The notes beneath the pieces were generated by a model. The model was not told the DNA's origin. It saw nothing but the letters and a program-made list of their open reading frames with translations, and searched no databases. Below, in pieces: positions 34,716 to 46,300 of a stretch of 64,000 nucleotides of DNA. The translations under genes were made by a program, and so were the position numbers. The number at the start of each line of letters is the position of its first letter. Positions within the stretch are counted from its first letter, which is position 1. The DNA is from Setoptus koraiensis (lineage: Eukaryota; Arthropoda), in assembly GCA_048013815.1 (NCBI GenBank), contig CM106586.1, positions 1,426,001-1,490,000 of the forward strand. The letters run 5' to 3'.

Positions 34716-35860
34716 TGTGTTGGTTTTCTCTTGATTGAAGTTTTAGTTAAGTTCCTTGAGGTACGCCGCATATCATCGAGCACCCCTTAGCATCGCACAA
34801 ATGAAGGTTGTACTCATTCGTCCGTCTGATTATATAATATATCTGGAAGTTTATGGTGCTCATCAGTGGACCCTTATACCAATGAACTGAACAAGATGCA
34901 ATAATAAGTGACGATGTAGATCAAGCTAAGAAGTTCTGTGAATCACTTTCTTCTGAGTATCAACTCGAATCTCTCATGGCTAGTGTCTGCTGAGACCTGT
35001 TTTTATCACAGATTAAACATCAGAAGGAAGACTTGTCTCTTTTGTCTATATTTAGTCGGACTTGAAACTGTTCTCATAGAGTATAGTCAGCGAATAAAAG
35101 AATTTAAAGAGTGAATTAAGAGCATGCGGTTGCAAATTTATTTATTTTAAGTAGCGATAACAGTATTTATTCTTAGCAAAATTCATTCGTTTGATATTGA
35201 AATATTTATTGGATTATCTGAACATGTACGAGAGTAGCCACTTTCTAGTTGAATTGCGGACAAACAACAAGCTCTTGTCTGCCCGCCTTTTTGACGCTCA
35301 GCTCAAAACGGTACCTTGAAAGAGAAGAAATATCAACTTTTCATGGCCTTTTACTTGTTTCGAAAGTCAGTATTACTGCTCACAAACCATCCCGCTATAC
35401 TTTCTCAATGCCGGTCAGATAAACTCTAATTTAGAACGTGCCAGCACTATCACGGAAAACCAGAAGGACAATAAAATGCTATTCATTCTTCCTCCTTCTG
35501 TCTTGATCGTTTTTCATGCGGACTCTTTGTTACGCAATTGAAAAATAATAAATTATTCAGAGATTTGCTTGAGCATAAAAGGATCAGATAATCTAATCGC
35601 TTGGCCGTCAGACTTTTTTTCGCAATCCCGTCAATCAAGTTGAATCCGACATTGGAATGATGGGTAACGTTAGGCGGTTATATTTATGGATAATTAAGCC
35701 GGAGATTAGGTTTGATACCATCGAAAGCAACGGTGAACGACAATCGCAATATGTGAATACAAAGAGTCATTATTAGAAATGTTTATCACCATCATTGTAA
35801 GAGGCGGTTGTTTGGATGTAAGTCGGGACGCGCTGAAATCGGCGATTAATTGTGTGAATA
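34716..35860. other. Intergenic upstream of the reductase
   Basis: About 1.1 kb with no supported gene. It probably holds the reductase promoter. It ends at the left border of the duplicated PSME3-tail segment. Confidence 0.4.
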
Positions 35861-36411
35861 ATTCGTAAATTGAGGTATTTATAAGTTATTTACTTTAAAA
35901 TTTGATTTTCATTTCACCACTATGATTGACATTTGATCTCAACCATCTATTCTTAGTTTTCTAAATTTTAAAATAATCACAATAGGTCGTCAAACGCCGA
36001 GCATATGTTCTAGTGATAGAAGAACAATAAATTGGACTATGGACCTCCATCGTGATGAGTCTTTTTCCTCTTGACCCTTCTGATACTTGTGTCCCGACGT
36101 AGACGTATTTTAGTCGGAGTTCTTAATAGCGTACCCAGATTCTTGTTTGCTCTTTTGGTTTCACCATTCTTCGTGTGAGCGTGAGCTTGGTCTCCAATAG
36201 TAGATTTGGTTGTTACAGGTGATTGTAGAAGTTGCTTGATTTGTTGAAATTCATCCTTGATACTTGCATGCTTCCTGGGTGATGTCCTAATAATTTTTTT
36301 GCGGCCCCGTAGCCTGATAATTTGTTCATCTGGTGACACTGAGGTAGGCGATGATGGGCTCATTCTTATGTTGTCATTTTGTTGGTTGTCACTTTCCATG
36401 GCAAAAAGTGT
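35861..36411. repeat. Segmental duplication, copy B (orphan PSME3 tail)
   Basis: Direct-orientation copy of 20947-21500. It carries the PSME3 intron 2, the last PSME3 exon (about 35986-36014, still reading to a stop after GCATATGTTC) and its AATAAA, but no PSME3 body, so this PSME3 piece is a non-functional fragment. The antisense basic gene within it is open and longer than in copy A. Lack of the PSME3 body makes this the daughter copy. Confidence 0.9.
36037..36399 (-). CDS. Small basic protein, unknown function (copy B, 120 aa)
   Basis: Open frame from ATG 36399 to a TAG at 36037. It begins MESDNQQNDNIRMSPSS and then parallels copy A (108 residues) with only a handful of substitutions. Features: Ser/Pro-rich acidic start, RGRKKIIRTSPRKHASIKDE basic region, helix QQIKQLLQSP, basic C-terminus RRVKRKKTHHDGG. 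No known domain, signal peptide or membrane segment; likely nuclear if expressed (inference from charge). The frame stays open upstream of the ATG but has no further in-frame ATG nearby. That the frame survives with few changes in a duplicated segment suggests either recent duplication or constraint. Confidence 0.5.
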   Translation of the reverse strand: MESDNQQNDNIRMSPSSPTSVSPDEQIIRLRGRKKIIRTSPRKHASIKDEFQQIKQLLQSPVTTKSTIGDQAHAHTKNGETKRANKNLGTLLRTPTKIRLRRDTSIRRVKRKKTHHDGGP

Positions 36412-37138
36412 TGAAAATTTGCATACAATAAAACATCCAAGAGTTACTAAAATGTCAGTGATGTCCTTAGTAAAATAAGATCTACAATAAATATCCACGA
36501 TCTCAACAAGAGATATTTTTGGTTTCACCTTCGTTCAACTAGACTTTTTCGGGGTCAAGCAATTCATTGTTGATGATGAAAATAAAACCTTTGTTTTCAC
36601 TATCGCCATCTACCCTCGGAGCGGTCAAAATGTACAATAGTATGTCACTTTTGCTTATCTTCTATTGTTGGAGCGAAACGTGCCACAGGATCTGTACCAC
36701 AGATGGCAATCGCAGATGAAATCACTGGAAAATAAGCGGGATTGCAAGATTTTTTGTTTGGACCAACAAGCGCGAGAATCGAAAATGATCAACTGTTTTT
36801 TCTTTCACCAATCTTTTTATTATTATTGATTATTATTGTCTTACATGTCTTGTTAGGTAATATTTGGTTGTTATATAGTGAATATACAACCTGAAGAGGT
36901 ATTGTAGTGGTTGCAAGAAGAATCGTGTCTGATATAACCAGGACTAGTTTCGAGGCATTTGACCATGCAGTTGGGTTGTGTCTTTCGGCCTGCCTTTGAA
37001 AACACACTCTCGCATTATGTAATCACTTTTAAAGCAAGGTGCTTACCACCATCTTCAGATGAACAGTGCATACCAATATTGACGAGACCATGAAACGGTC
37101 AACATAAACCACAGAACATCAAAATTGGACATGACATT
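36412..37138. other. Intergenic between copy B and MKRN2OS
   Basis: About 730 bp, no supported gene; likely shared promoter region for the divergent small basic gene and MKRN2OS homologue. Confidence 0.4.
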
Positions 37139-37929
37139 ATGCCTGATAACATTGAGAGAATTTTTTACTTTCAACATTGTGATAGTCGAAAGAACATTTT
37201 TTCTTTTGAGCCTTCATCTAAGTGCCAAATATGTAATGAATCTCCAGAAACATATATAGTTGCTCCATATTGCCTGCCATATCCATTCAGCAATCCTCAA
37301 GAAAATCCTTGTTGCATTGTTATGCGACCAAGTCATGGTGATTTCCTCAAGTAAGTATAATATAGTATCACTCCACCTACTTGTACTCTAGTAGTTCAAC
37401 TGCAATAATCAATACAATAACTTGATGAAACCCAAAAATCTACAGCAACTATCAAAACTCTACTGGTTTACATTTAGGACTCACAGATCTTAATGGTAAG
37501 GTTCACGAATTTGACAACAGCGGGTTATCTTGTGACCTCAACCCTGAATCGTGGCATAATTGTCTCATAGTTGATATAGTGACTACTGTAATAGAAGATC
37601 TCGGTGGTGCTTCGGATAGCTTGACTAAAAACAAACTAGGACTCACCAAGGACATCATAAGTCATAATTGGCATATTCGTCTGTCATCCTCTAGCCTTCG
37701 TAATAAATGGACGGCTAGTAGTTATCATGATGAAAACAACAACTGCTATAATTTTGTATTGAGTTTCCTCAAGTTATTAGATTTCTCCCAGCTTTGCCAA
37801 TCATTAGACGATAAAACTAAATTTTGCCAAGATTTTCTCGTGCCTAGGACGCGTCTCGCAGCTAGATATATAAGTTTGTACCGAAAGATGAAGAAAAATC
37901 ATGGTGTGTTCGTTTGTGAAACCAGCTGA
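37139..37929 (+). CDS. MKRN2OS: MKRN2OS-like protein
   Basis: Two exons: 37139-37350 (phase 2) and 37446-37929; 231 residues, close to human MKRN2OS. Matches along the length include: FQHCDSRKNIFSFEPSSKCQIC (human FNHCEKYIYSF...CCPLC), CCIVMRPSHGDFL (CSFLLRPTQGTFL), TGLHLGLTDLNGKVHEFD (DLHVGITNTNGVVYNY), NNCYNFVLSFLK and FLVPRTRLAARYISLYRKM (VVPRTRLASKFITLYRAI). A CxxC pair near residue 30 may bind metal. In vertebrates this gene is antisense to the ubiquitin ligase MKRN2 and its function is unknown; here no makorin gene is adjacent. The HNCYSYAL-type motif suggests a papain-like (NlpC/P60-like) fold in some annotations, which I cannot verify. Confidence 0.88.
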
Positions 37930-38019
37930 GTTTCATAATTGCTACGTCAAACCGTTTTATTTGATTGTATCGACTAAACTACTAATCCATGATCCAAGTC
38001 ATGGGAATATATGAAATGT

Positions 38020-39552
38020 TCAATTTTGAACATTATCAAAAAAATCTATACATATGCCCATGAGCATATTTGTCTTTTTTTCTTCCTTAATAGTCTCTTT
38101 TAGGTATTCCATTTTTTCCTTTATAGAATCATTAGTGGTGAAACTTATCTTACGTTTCGGTGGTACATAATTATCTAATTCAGTTACGGTCTTTCTTTTT
38201 TGAGGAACGTTGATATTTTTGTTGCTTTTGTTGGTTGCAGGATTGGTTGCCAAATACTTTTTTGGACCAACAGGAAATGAATCTAGACATAGTTGATATT
38301 TTTTCTTGGCTTTCAACCTCTTCGTTTCACTATACCATTTCACTAAATACTTGGACATCAACTTAAGTTCTCTGCGTCTTTTGATTTGTTTGTATACATC
38401 AGCCGCAGTGAGTGCATCATTGTATACTTGAGTGCATATCTTGTTGACCTCCGAAATGGTGAATGCAGATAGATAGTTTGCAGTGATTCTATGGGCAGAT
38501 TGTTCTAAACATAATGTTGTGTGGGCAGTGTCTATAATGAGTTGATCGACCATGGAATTAAAAATCTCGCCACTCTTCGTGATGATATGCTTATTGAATT
38601 GTGAATCTAAAGTGTCCCGGCAGGCATCTCTAGTCAATTCTTTCAAAAGTCGATTATAAATAACATTTGCACATTCATATTGAACAACAGATCTGACTTC
38701 TATTTCAATCAGGTACTCAAGGAATTGACTACTCATGGAGTCGATCAAATGTTGCCGGTCTTTTTCGCCCAAGTTCGGCTCCTCACGTTCATTCGTTTCT
38801 TGTGTGATGGGTTGCAGGCTTCTAAGGATTGCTGGATTATGTTTTTGTATGAATTCGAAGCATTCGTTTTCATCGCTGAAGGCCAACTCCTCGGTTGTGA
38901 ATTTGAGAGATACATTTGGTCTGTAGGATTTAAAAATAATCTTCAATGCTTGCTTGCGCTCACGCTCAATAAACCAATCAATTAATCTTGCTGACATCGC
39001 TGGTGATTGTGTATAGAGAAAAAATAATTTATGATAGTTACATAATGACCAGGCGCGTCTTACTTGCAGCGCGTGGGCAACCACTGGATGCTGTCGAGAT
39101 GATGGTGGTAATTTTGAGAGGGTCATTTGTAGATCTGTAGTATTCTCAGTGAATACATAATATAAGATAAGGTATCCAAGGAATTCACATTCATTATCAC
39201 TATGTATGGACTCGTATAATGTTTTCAATTGACTTTGGCATTGATTGAATTCTTCGTGATCTCCTATTTCAAGCGCAATCCTAGCGTGAGTCTCATAGAC
39301 TTGAACAGTGAATTCGTTTCTGATGAATTGTACAGTTAAGTCCTGTCTAATTGATTTCAATTGATCACAAGCATAACGGTAATCGTGCTGCTCATTATTC
39401 CGCCAATACTCAACAACCATCTCTAGTGACTTATGCAAGACGTTTAGAGGTCGCACAGTGGATGGATCTGGGGCTGAAGTCAAGCGGAGATATTGTTTTT
39501 CCAATTCTTGGCATGTCCCAACAATGGCCGTGTTCAAGTCGAAATCAGCCAT
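38020..39552 (-). CDS. LENG8: SAC3-domain protein: LENG8-type core, GANP-type tail
   Basis: Single exon of 510 residues. Residues ~10-230 are the SAC3/PCI-like region of LENG8: [59 protein letters not shown], then [22 protein letters not shown]. Human LENG8 ends soon after this region, but here about 240 more residues follow: a helical stretch ([20 protein letters not shown]) and [28 protein letters not shown]. These resemble the GANP/MCM3AP tail (KYLQRWREAVTARKKLRRQ, FPAAP). SAC3 proteins act in mRNA export (TREX-2) or splicing-linked RNA processing in the nucleus. The N-terminal disordered region of LENG8 is absent. The frame is continuous, so the chimera is not an assembly artefact visible here. 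Function inferred from family only. Confidence 0.85.
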   Translation of the reverse strand: MADFDLNTAIVGTCQELEKQYLRLTSAPDPSTVRPLNVLHKSLEMVVEYWRNNEQHDYRYACDQLKSIRQDLTVQFIRNEFTVQVYETHARIALEIGDHEEFNQCQSQLKTLYESIHSDNECEFLGYLILYYVFTENTTDLQMTLSKLPPSSRQHPVVAHALQVRRAWSLCNYHKLFFLYTQSPAMSARLIDWFIERERKQALKIIFKSYRPNVSLKFTTEELAFSDENECFEFIQKHNPAILRSLQPITQETNEREEPNLGEKDRQHLIDSMSSQFLEYLIEIEVRSVVQYECANVIYNRLLKELTRDACRDTLDSQFNKHIITKSGEIFNSMVDQLIIDTAHTTLCLEQSAHRITANYLSAFTISEVNKICTQVYNDALTAADVYKQIKRRRELKLMSKYLVKWYSETKRLKAKKKYQLCLDSFPVGPKKYLATNPATNKSNKNINVPQKRKTVTELDNYVPPKRKISFTTNDSIKEKMEYLKETIKEEKKTNMLMGICIDFFDNVQN

Positions 39553-39814
39553 GGTTTAAACATGTATAGATAATACTGACTGAATAATACTCTCCAATCT
39601 CGTCTGAGAGATGATCTTATTCGAACAAAGGACAAGTACGATAATAATGATAATAATACAATAAAATATATTAGTAAAATAATAATATATGAGCTTCTCA
39701 TGTCATGGAGGAAGTGTTGCATTTCGTTATTTTTATTATCCTCTACAGACATGTGCTTTTTGTTTTCTATTATTATTTGTAGAAAAGGCGCGTTTTTTGA
39801 AGAGTGGTCAGGGG

Positions 39815-40502
39815 ATAGTGATCGGGGGAGCAACTGAAATTTTGCTCCCCGTTTTGCTCCCCGCTCCCGCCCGGGAGCCAGCTCCCCCTCCCGCCCGGGA
39901 GGAGGGAGGCTCCCTCCTCCCCCTAGCTCCCCATGCTCCCCCTGCTCCCCCTAGCTCCCCTTCTGCTCCCCCTAGCTCCCGCTTGCTCCCCGTTACAGAG
40001 TGTACATAGAATATTGACAAATAAAGTACCCACTTTATATTGAATCTTATTTCATTGAAGTGACACCATGGATATCGATGATATCAAATAGGAATGAGTT
40101 GAGTGTCAATTCATCGATTTGAGATTTTAGATTGAATTTTGTTTCAATTGACACCCTGAATTTCAGACCAAGATTGACTTGCTGTATTCGAAAATTTTTC
40201 TACTCAAATCGATGAATTGACACTCAACTCATTCCTATTTGATATCATCGATATCCATGGTGTCACTTCAATGAAACAAGATTCAATATAAAGTGGGTAC
40301 TTTATTTGTCAATATTCTATGTACACTCTGTAACGGGGAGCAAGCGGGAGCTAGGGGGAGCAGAAGGGGAGCTAGGGGGAGCAGGGGGAGCATGGGGAGC
40401 TAGGGGGAGGAGGGAGCCTCCCTCCTCCCGGGCGGGAGGAGGGAGCTGGCTGACCTCGCTCCCGCTCCCCGTCGGGGAGGGGGAGGCTCCCCCGATCACT
40501 AT
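39815..40502. mobile_element. GC-rich foldback (inverted-repeat) element, 688 bp
   Basis: A large imperfect palindrome: arms of about 309 and 300 bp (39815-40123 and 40203-40502) around a 79 bp loop (40124-40202). The ends are identical inverted copies of ATAGTGATCGGGGGAGC, and CAGGGG directly flanks both sides (39809-39814 and 40503-40508), a likely 6 bp target-site duplication. Inner arm parts (about 190 bp, AT-rich, with GTTACAGAGTGTACATAGAA) are nearly perfect; the outer parts are GC-rich with tandem GCTCCCC(CTA) units and differ over about 70 bp. It encodes no transposase; Gly/Arg-rich open frames in it are repeat artefacts. It looks like a non-autonomous DNA element; superfamily not recognised. 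Confidence 0.85.
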
Positions 40503-40732
40503 CAGGGGAGACCTGTTTCGCGCTACCCCCACAAGCTCACACTGTCGACAAGTGCATTTTTTTTTTCTTCTTTGATAAAATATTATCTTTGATGAAGAAT
40601 AGATGCGGAATACGAAGACAAAACACTCAAAAATTTGTTTTTTTTTTCAATAGAGAAAAATCTAATCCATCCTGTTGCCGTTGTGAGATGACATACAGAA
40701 ATAGATTGGATGAAACCGGCAAAAAGTGGATT

Positions 40733-40804
40733 GGGGCCAGCCGGGATTTGAACCCGGGACCTCGCGCACCCGAAGCGCGAATCATACCCCTAGACCACTG
40801 GCCC
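40733..40804 (-). tRNA. tRNA-Pro (anticodon CGG)
   Basis: 72 nt cloverleaf on the minus strand: acceptor GGGCCAG paired with CTGGCCC plus discriminator C; D arm GTCTAGGGGTATGAT; anticodon stem CGCGC/GCGCG around loop TTCGGGT (anticodon CGG); T arm CCGGG-TTCAAAT-CCCGG with the internal B box GGTTCAAATCC. No intron. The layout matches metazoan tRNA-Pro position by position. It stands alone, about 230 bp from the foldback element. Confidence 0.97.
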
Positions 40805-43377
40805 TCTACCACCAGGCAAAGGTGCTCAGATTCGTTGCAATCTCTGTAGGTCTAATGGGGCCGTCTTTATGAATGAAAATCAGTTTCATTCTAGGTCAAT
40901 TAATAAATGATCATTAGCTAGAATTTTATTCGTCCAACCTTACTGAATGTATCTTCGATCATCAAGAACCCTTGCCGAAGATCGGTAACGCGAACTGTCG
41001 ATGTACATGTATAACGAATATGCTTGGTCTTCTTGCTTGGATCGCTGCTAAGATTATCTAGTAGTATCTAACTATTTTGAATCGCACTTAATCGACACTC
41101 CATCATCACATGTCGCCTCATTCAATGTCGCTTCTATCGCTTACTCATCGCATATTTTTCGTTTCAATATTTTCATCCAATGTGAATAAGTTCATAAAGA
41201 CTAATTGAGTATAGTTAGTAAGTAGCAAAAAGTTGTGCACTTATTCAGTTACTCATTTGCATTCAAAGAAATGCAAATGAGCATATTTCCGAGCTAGAAA
41301 TGGCATAGAAACAAGAAGAGAGGTGAGACTAGTGAGAATAATAATAATATATTTCAATTGGGCCTTACGTGTGCTACGAGCTCGATAGAGATGGAAAGAG
41401 AGCTTGGAGTAACTCAGACAAATATATTCAGTAGAAGAAAAAATGCCATGCTCAATGTATTGCCGCCATCGCACCAATAGTGTAGTGTTGACTCAAAAAT
41501 GACTCCGAGAAAGATGTCACCACATTTGGGCAAAAGCCTCCATTCCGCTAGGCTTATGGGTGGGCCTCAATTCTGTATCGCAAGCATCGACTACTGCACA
41601 CAAATTGGGGGAAAACTTTTTCTTCTTCGAAAGCTTCTTTGCTTATTACTATTATTAGTGCAAGTATTTTTCATGTTCGCTATCATTTTCGCAAGCTGGC
41701 AACTCGAGCAATATAATAATATACATGTTGCAGTTTTATATCTATCCACAAGAGCACATATACCCACTAGGCCTACAATATAGTTGTCGCCTAGCATGCT
41801 TCGTTGCCTCTTGTTGCATTGTTGTTCAATCTAAATAATATGCACAACAACAACAATATATTATTTATTCATAAGTGTTATGTACCTCTTCCTAGTCTAC
41901 ATGTACTAGCCATAGTTCTTTATGGCTAGGGTGTGTTTATGCTATGTTCTATCTAGATCACCGATGAGCTCTTTTTCGTTTCCGAATGTAGCTCTGAATA
42001 CACTATGAGTCATATTGAGCATATCTGTATGCCGAGATAGTTTCAAAAGAAAAGCTTCAATGTTGTTGTCTTCTGTTTGAAGCTGGTTTAAAACTCTGAA
42101 CTTTCTCTCTTCGATTAGTCTCAAAGCCATATCTATTCATTTGACTCTGACTTACTTCAGGGTTTCTTAATAATATGTGACCCATAGTGCATCTTTGAGG
42201 GGCAAGAGGAGAGGTTCACATTGAGGTTGCAACTATTTGTCGCAGCGTTGTCATGACATACGACAACGCTACTTGATTCATGGTCTATATGTTCTGCTGT
42301 AAGCTTTTTCCAATTGTAATTGATAAGCCTTTGAATCAAGCAATAGACGTGGCTTCGTTATAAACTTTGAATTTACAAGGGCCACTATAGACTATAGCTG
42401 ATAATTCAAATTTGTATCTGTATGTGAGCTTTAATATACACTCCATTGGTGTGTGAAAGTTAATGTCGAGACCCATTGGCACACTGAGACACAAATGTTT
42501 TCATGACAGTTGCCTACTATGATTGACTACAAAAGGCATGAATGACAAGCAAAATTACTAGCGCTGTGCATCTATGAGATTCGCAAAGTTTGTCATCCGT
42601 TTTGACTTACCAATTGGGAGGATCCCTAATTTTTGTTGTTTCATTTGTATGGTGAACACAACTTTGCATCCCTCTGATGAAACCTCTCTCATCTAGCTTT
42701 CGATTTTCACTAAAGGGGGCGCCAATGGATTGTGTTTCGTGTCTTGACAAATAAACCATAACAACAGCGCGGACGAGTCTCGGTGTGATATTATCACTAC
42801 TACCGGGGTGATATATACTGCTGATAGTATATGCTATATTGATATGGGACATTTTCATGACAGAAGAAGTTGAAAATCAAGAGATAGAACCAATCAAGTC
42901 TATGTGAGAATTCAAGTCAAAAAACTAATACCGATGCTAATGGAGCCTAACTACAGCTACTTTTAGCCTATTAGCGCGCCACAATTGCTTGGGCCTTAAT
43001 AGAGATTATAATACAAATATATATAGTAACCGCAACAACAGCATTTGCAACGGCAACAACAACAACGACATCAGCAATATCGTTCAAGTCTTGTCGTTGA
43101 TGTATTACTGTGCCTAGCCTTTGTGAGGTCCTGCAACAGTGACGCCAACATTGATGTTGCAGCTTATGTATGATGCTGTAACTGACTGTTCGGTTGATGG
43201 TTCTCTTGATGAGAATAATTATACTTAGACTAATAATAATAATAAAAACAACAGAGGATAAGAAGAAGAGAACAAGCAACGTCAGTAGACAGCAGTTGAG
43301 AAGCAGTAGAGGCAGCAACAACAAAAAGAAAGAAGAGTGTAATCACACTGCTGGTAGTGAAGAAGCTAGTTAAGGAA
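40805..43377. other. Intergenic / probable 5' region of the giant muscle gene
   Basis: About 2.6 kb without a supported gene. The last 400 bp before 43378 are CAACAA/AATAAT-rich and may be 5' UTR. The first ATG of the giant gene's frame is at 43378, and the frame is open upstream to a stop near 43297 without another ATG, so an upstream exon is possible. Confidence 0.4.
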
Positions 43378-46300
43378 ATGTCGATATATACGTTAACATT
43401 GCAAAGAGAGGACGACTTTGACGAAGAGGACGATGATGGCCTCGAAGATCAAATAGCGTCAACAGCAACTGATACTGAGGATGAAGCTAATTTTCAACAG
43501 GCAAACAAAAGTAGTTTTATTAGTAGTGATACTGATGATAATGGCCGATCGATTGGACAGCAGCAACGCGATTATAAACAACAAGATGGTAGTATTAATA
43601 GACAGCAAGACAACAATAACGCTATATCAGAGTCAACTAATAGCAGAATAAATTTAAGAAAAAAGAAAAAACAACGTATTGAGCATTCAGTATCAGTGAC
43701 ATTAGAGGTAGCAGCTCAATTGAAGTCTCCATCTCATATTTTGTGGTGCAAAGACGGCAAACCAATTAGTGAATTAGGTGTGCCACTTGAGACACACAGT
43801 CCATTACCTCTAGACCACCCAAACTATCCGCATTATCATCAGCCTACTACTCCAACACCGACATCGTTTGCATCAGTTAGTAGCCCTACGCCATTTTCAT
43901 TTAGTGGCGCCTATAGTCCAACACCATCAACTAGACCAACAACTCCAGGTGGTGCCTTAGTGAAATATCGACAAGAGTTTAATGAATACGGTTGTAAGTT
44001 AACTATAAACGATATACAAGACGAAGATTATGGCCAATATGCTTGCAAGATTGTAAACGATGACGGCCAAATAAATGTCACCACTCAATTGAAACCACAA
44101 GAGAAACAACAACAACTTAAACAGCAGCAACATTTTAATTCAAGAATCAAGTCCAGCACCTATTTGCACAATATGGCTGAGGTGATTGAAGTGAAAGAGG
44201 GAGATAAAAATATTGAGTTGGGCATACAGATATTGCCCGAAGTTGGCGATGATCAAGATGATATGACACAGGAAGAAAGAGATGATTTCATCAAGAATAC
44301 AACAATTGTTTGGATGAAAGATGATAAAGAGATTGATCTAAACAATAAAATCAACCAAGATCTCTATGAAATACAATATGATCAACAGGAGGGCTTCCAT
44401 AAGCTTATTGTAAAGAAGGCCAATCAAAAAACTGCCGGCACTTACACCTGTCTGGTGACCAACGAAAGTGGGACTAGTCAATGTTCGACACAATTAATTG
44501 TAAACTCTGGCAAGCCAAGATTAACTTCAAGATTGGAGGATGTTGAAGTGCATGCTGGCCAATGTCTTGAGTTTAGAATTAAATCTACAGGTGTACCAAT
44601 TGTTGATTCGTGTCAATGGACAAAAGATGACGTAATTATAGATGTCAATGCTAAAGATCAACGTTTTACGATTACACGCGAGGAAGAAGAATATGATGAC
44701 GAACAACGTGTTGTAATATTTAAACTGAGCATTGACGATATGCGTCTAGAGGATTCTGGAGTCTATAAGTGTCGCGTAATCAATGAATTTGGTTACGATG
44801 AGTCATCATGTTATGTTAAGGTCTTACAAGAGGTCATTGAAGAGCATGAAGAAATTGAAGAGACCATAGAGGAAACAATGCACGTAACAGGTGAGACAAC
44901 TATCGAAGAGACTGATTATGTCGATGACCAAAGACGTGAGACTAATAGAACTAGGCGACAAGAACAAGAAGACACTGAAGAGGAATCGCTTATCAAGAGA
45001 AGAAAACAGGAAGATTCAGAACGTGGAGGACCTAAATTTGCTCAAACATTACATGATTTAGTAGCTAATGAAGGCGACTGTGATATTGAATTAGTTGTTA
45101 AAACTGAACGCACAAGTGGTCGAAGACAATCTAGACCATCAATAAAATGGTACATTGGCGACATGGAAATAGTTGAGGAGACTAGCCATGAGCAATATGA
45201 AATCATCAATGAGGAAGACGAAGACACTTACAAGCTCATTATAAAATCGGCCAATCGTGACACTATGGGCCAATATAAATGTCAAGCATTAAATAGTGTT
45301 GGCAAATCTGAAACAAGCGCAAGCTTCAAGGTAATAACTAAGCCTAAATTTACCAAACTGATGGAGGACGTTGAGGCATCAGTGGGTGAAACAGTTAAAT
45401 TGAGCGTTGCCATCGAGGGCGAGTGCAATTCAGAGGACATAAAATTCTATCAGGGCAGAAAACTAATCAGCGAGGAACAATCTACTGAAACAAACGTCAA
45501 GATATACAAACTGGTGAAGGACAGTGTCGATCGTTTTGATCGAAGAATAAAGGGCAAAGTTGTTGAATTAGTAATTGAGAATATTCACATTGATAACATG
45601 GGCACTTATGAATGTGTTGCTTCCAATAATGCGGGCTCATCAACCTGCCAAGCAGAAATTGAGGTATTTGCCGAGCCACGTATTACACGCAATTTAGATG
45701 AATCGTTGCGCGTAAACAAATCCGACGATATTAGACTGACAATTGAGGCTTGTGGGAGCCCCAGACCAGTGTATAGTTGGTTCAGGAATGGCGTGGGCAT
45801 TGCCGAAGAAGAGGACAGAGTGTATACAGAAAGTATTATAACGACAACTGTAACAACAACTACAACCACTACAACAACCACCTCAAGTAGAAGAAAATCA
45901 ACCACAAGCGCTGATCAGATGGATAATGTCTGCGGTGAGACATTGGTTATAAGACGTTCCACGCCCGATGATGCGGGCGTTTATTCTTGCAAGGTTGAAA
46001 ATCGTCTTGGTAGAGTGAAATCAAATGATTGCAAGATTATAGTTATAGGTTATGGAGATGATTTAAATAGTGAACCGAAAATCATAAAAGATTTTCAATC
46101 CAATCAAACCTATACATTGGAGGAGGGTGAAAATTTAACATTGAAACTATTGGTAGACGGACATCCACGTCCCGAACAATACTGGTACAAAGATGAAGAG
46201 CTCATCATAAAGCGGACCTCAAGGTTTGAGACAGAGTCCGATGACCAAGAGTACAAATTGAAGATAATGCACAGTGAAGTGAATGATTCAGGCAAATATA

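Noticed and set aside
35986-36014. A second functional PSME3 gene at 36 kb
   Set aside because: Only the last intron and the 8-codon terminal exon were duplicated; the body of the gene is absent upstream.
39808-40575. Gly/Arg/Pro-rich open frames mirrored in the two arms of the GC-rich element
   Set aside because: They are translations of the tandem GGGGAGC units and appear in both arms because of the palindrome; no start context, homology or independent support.
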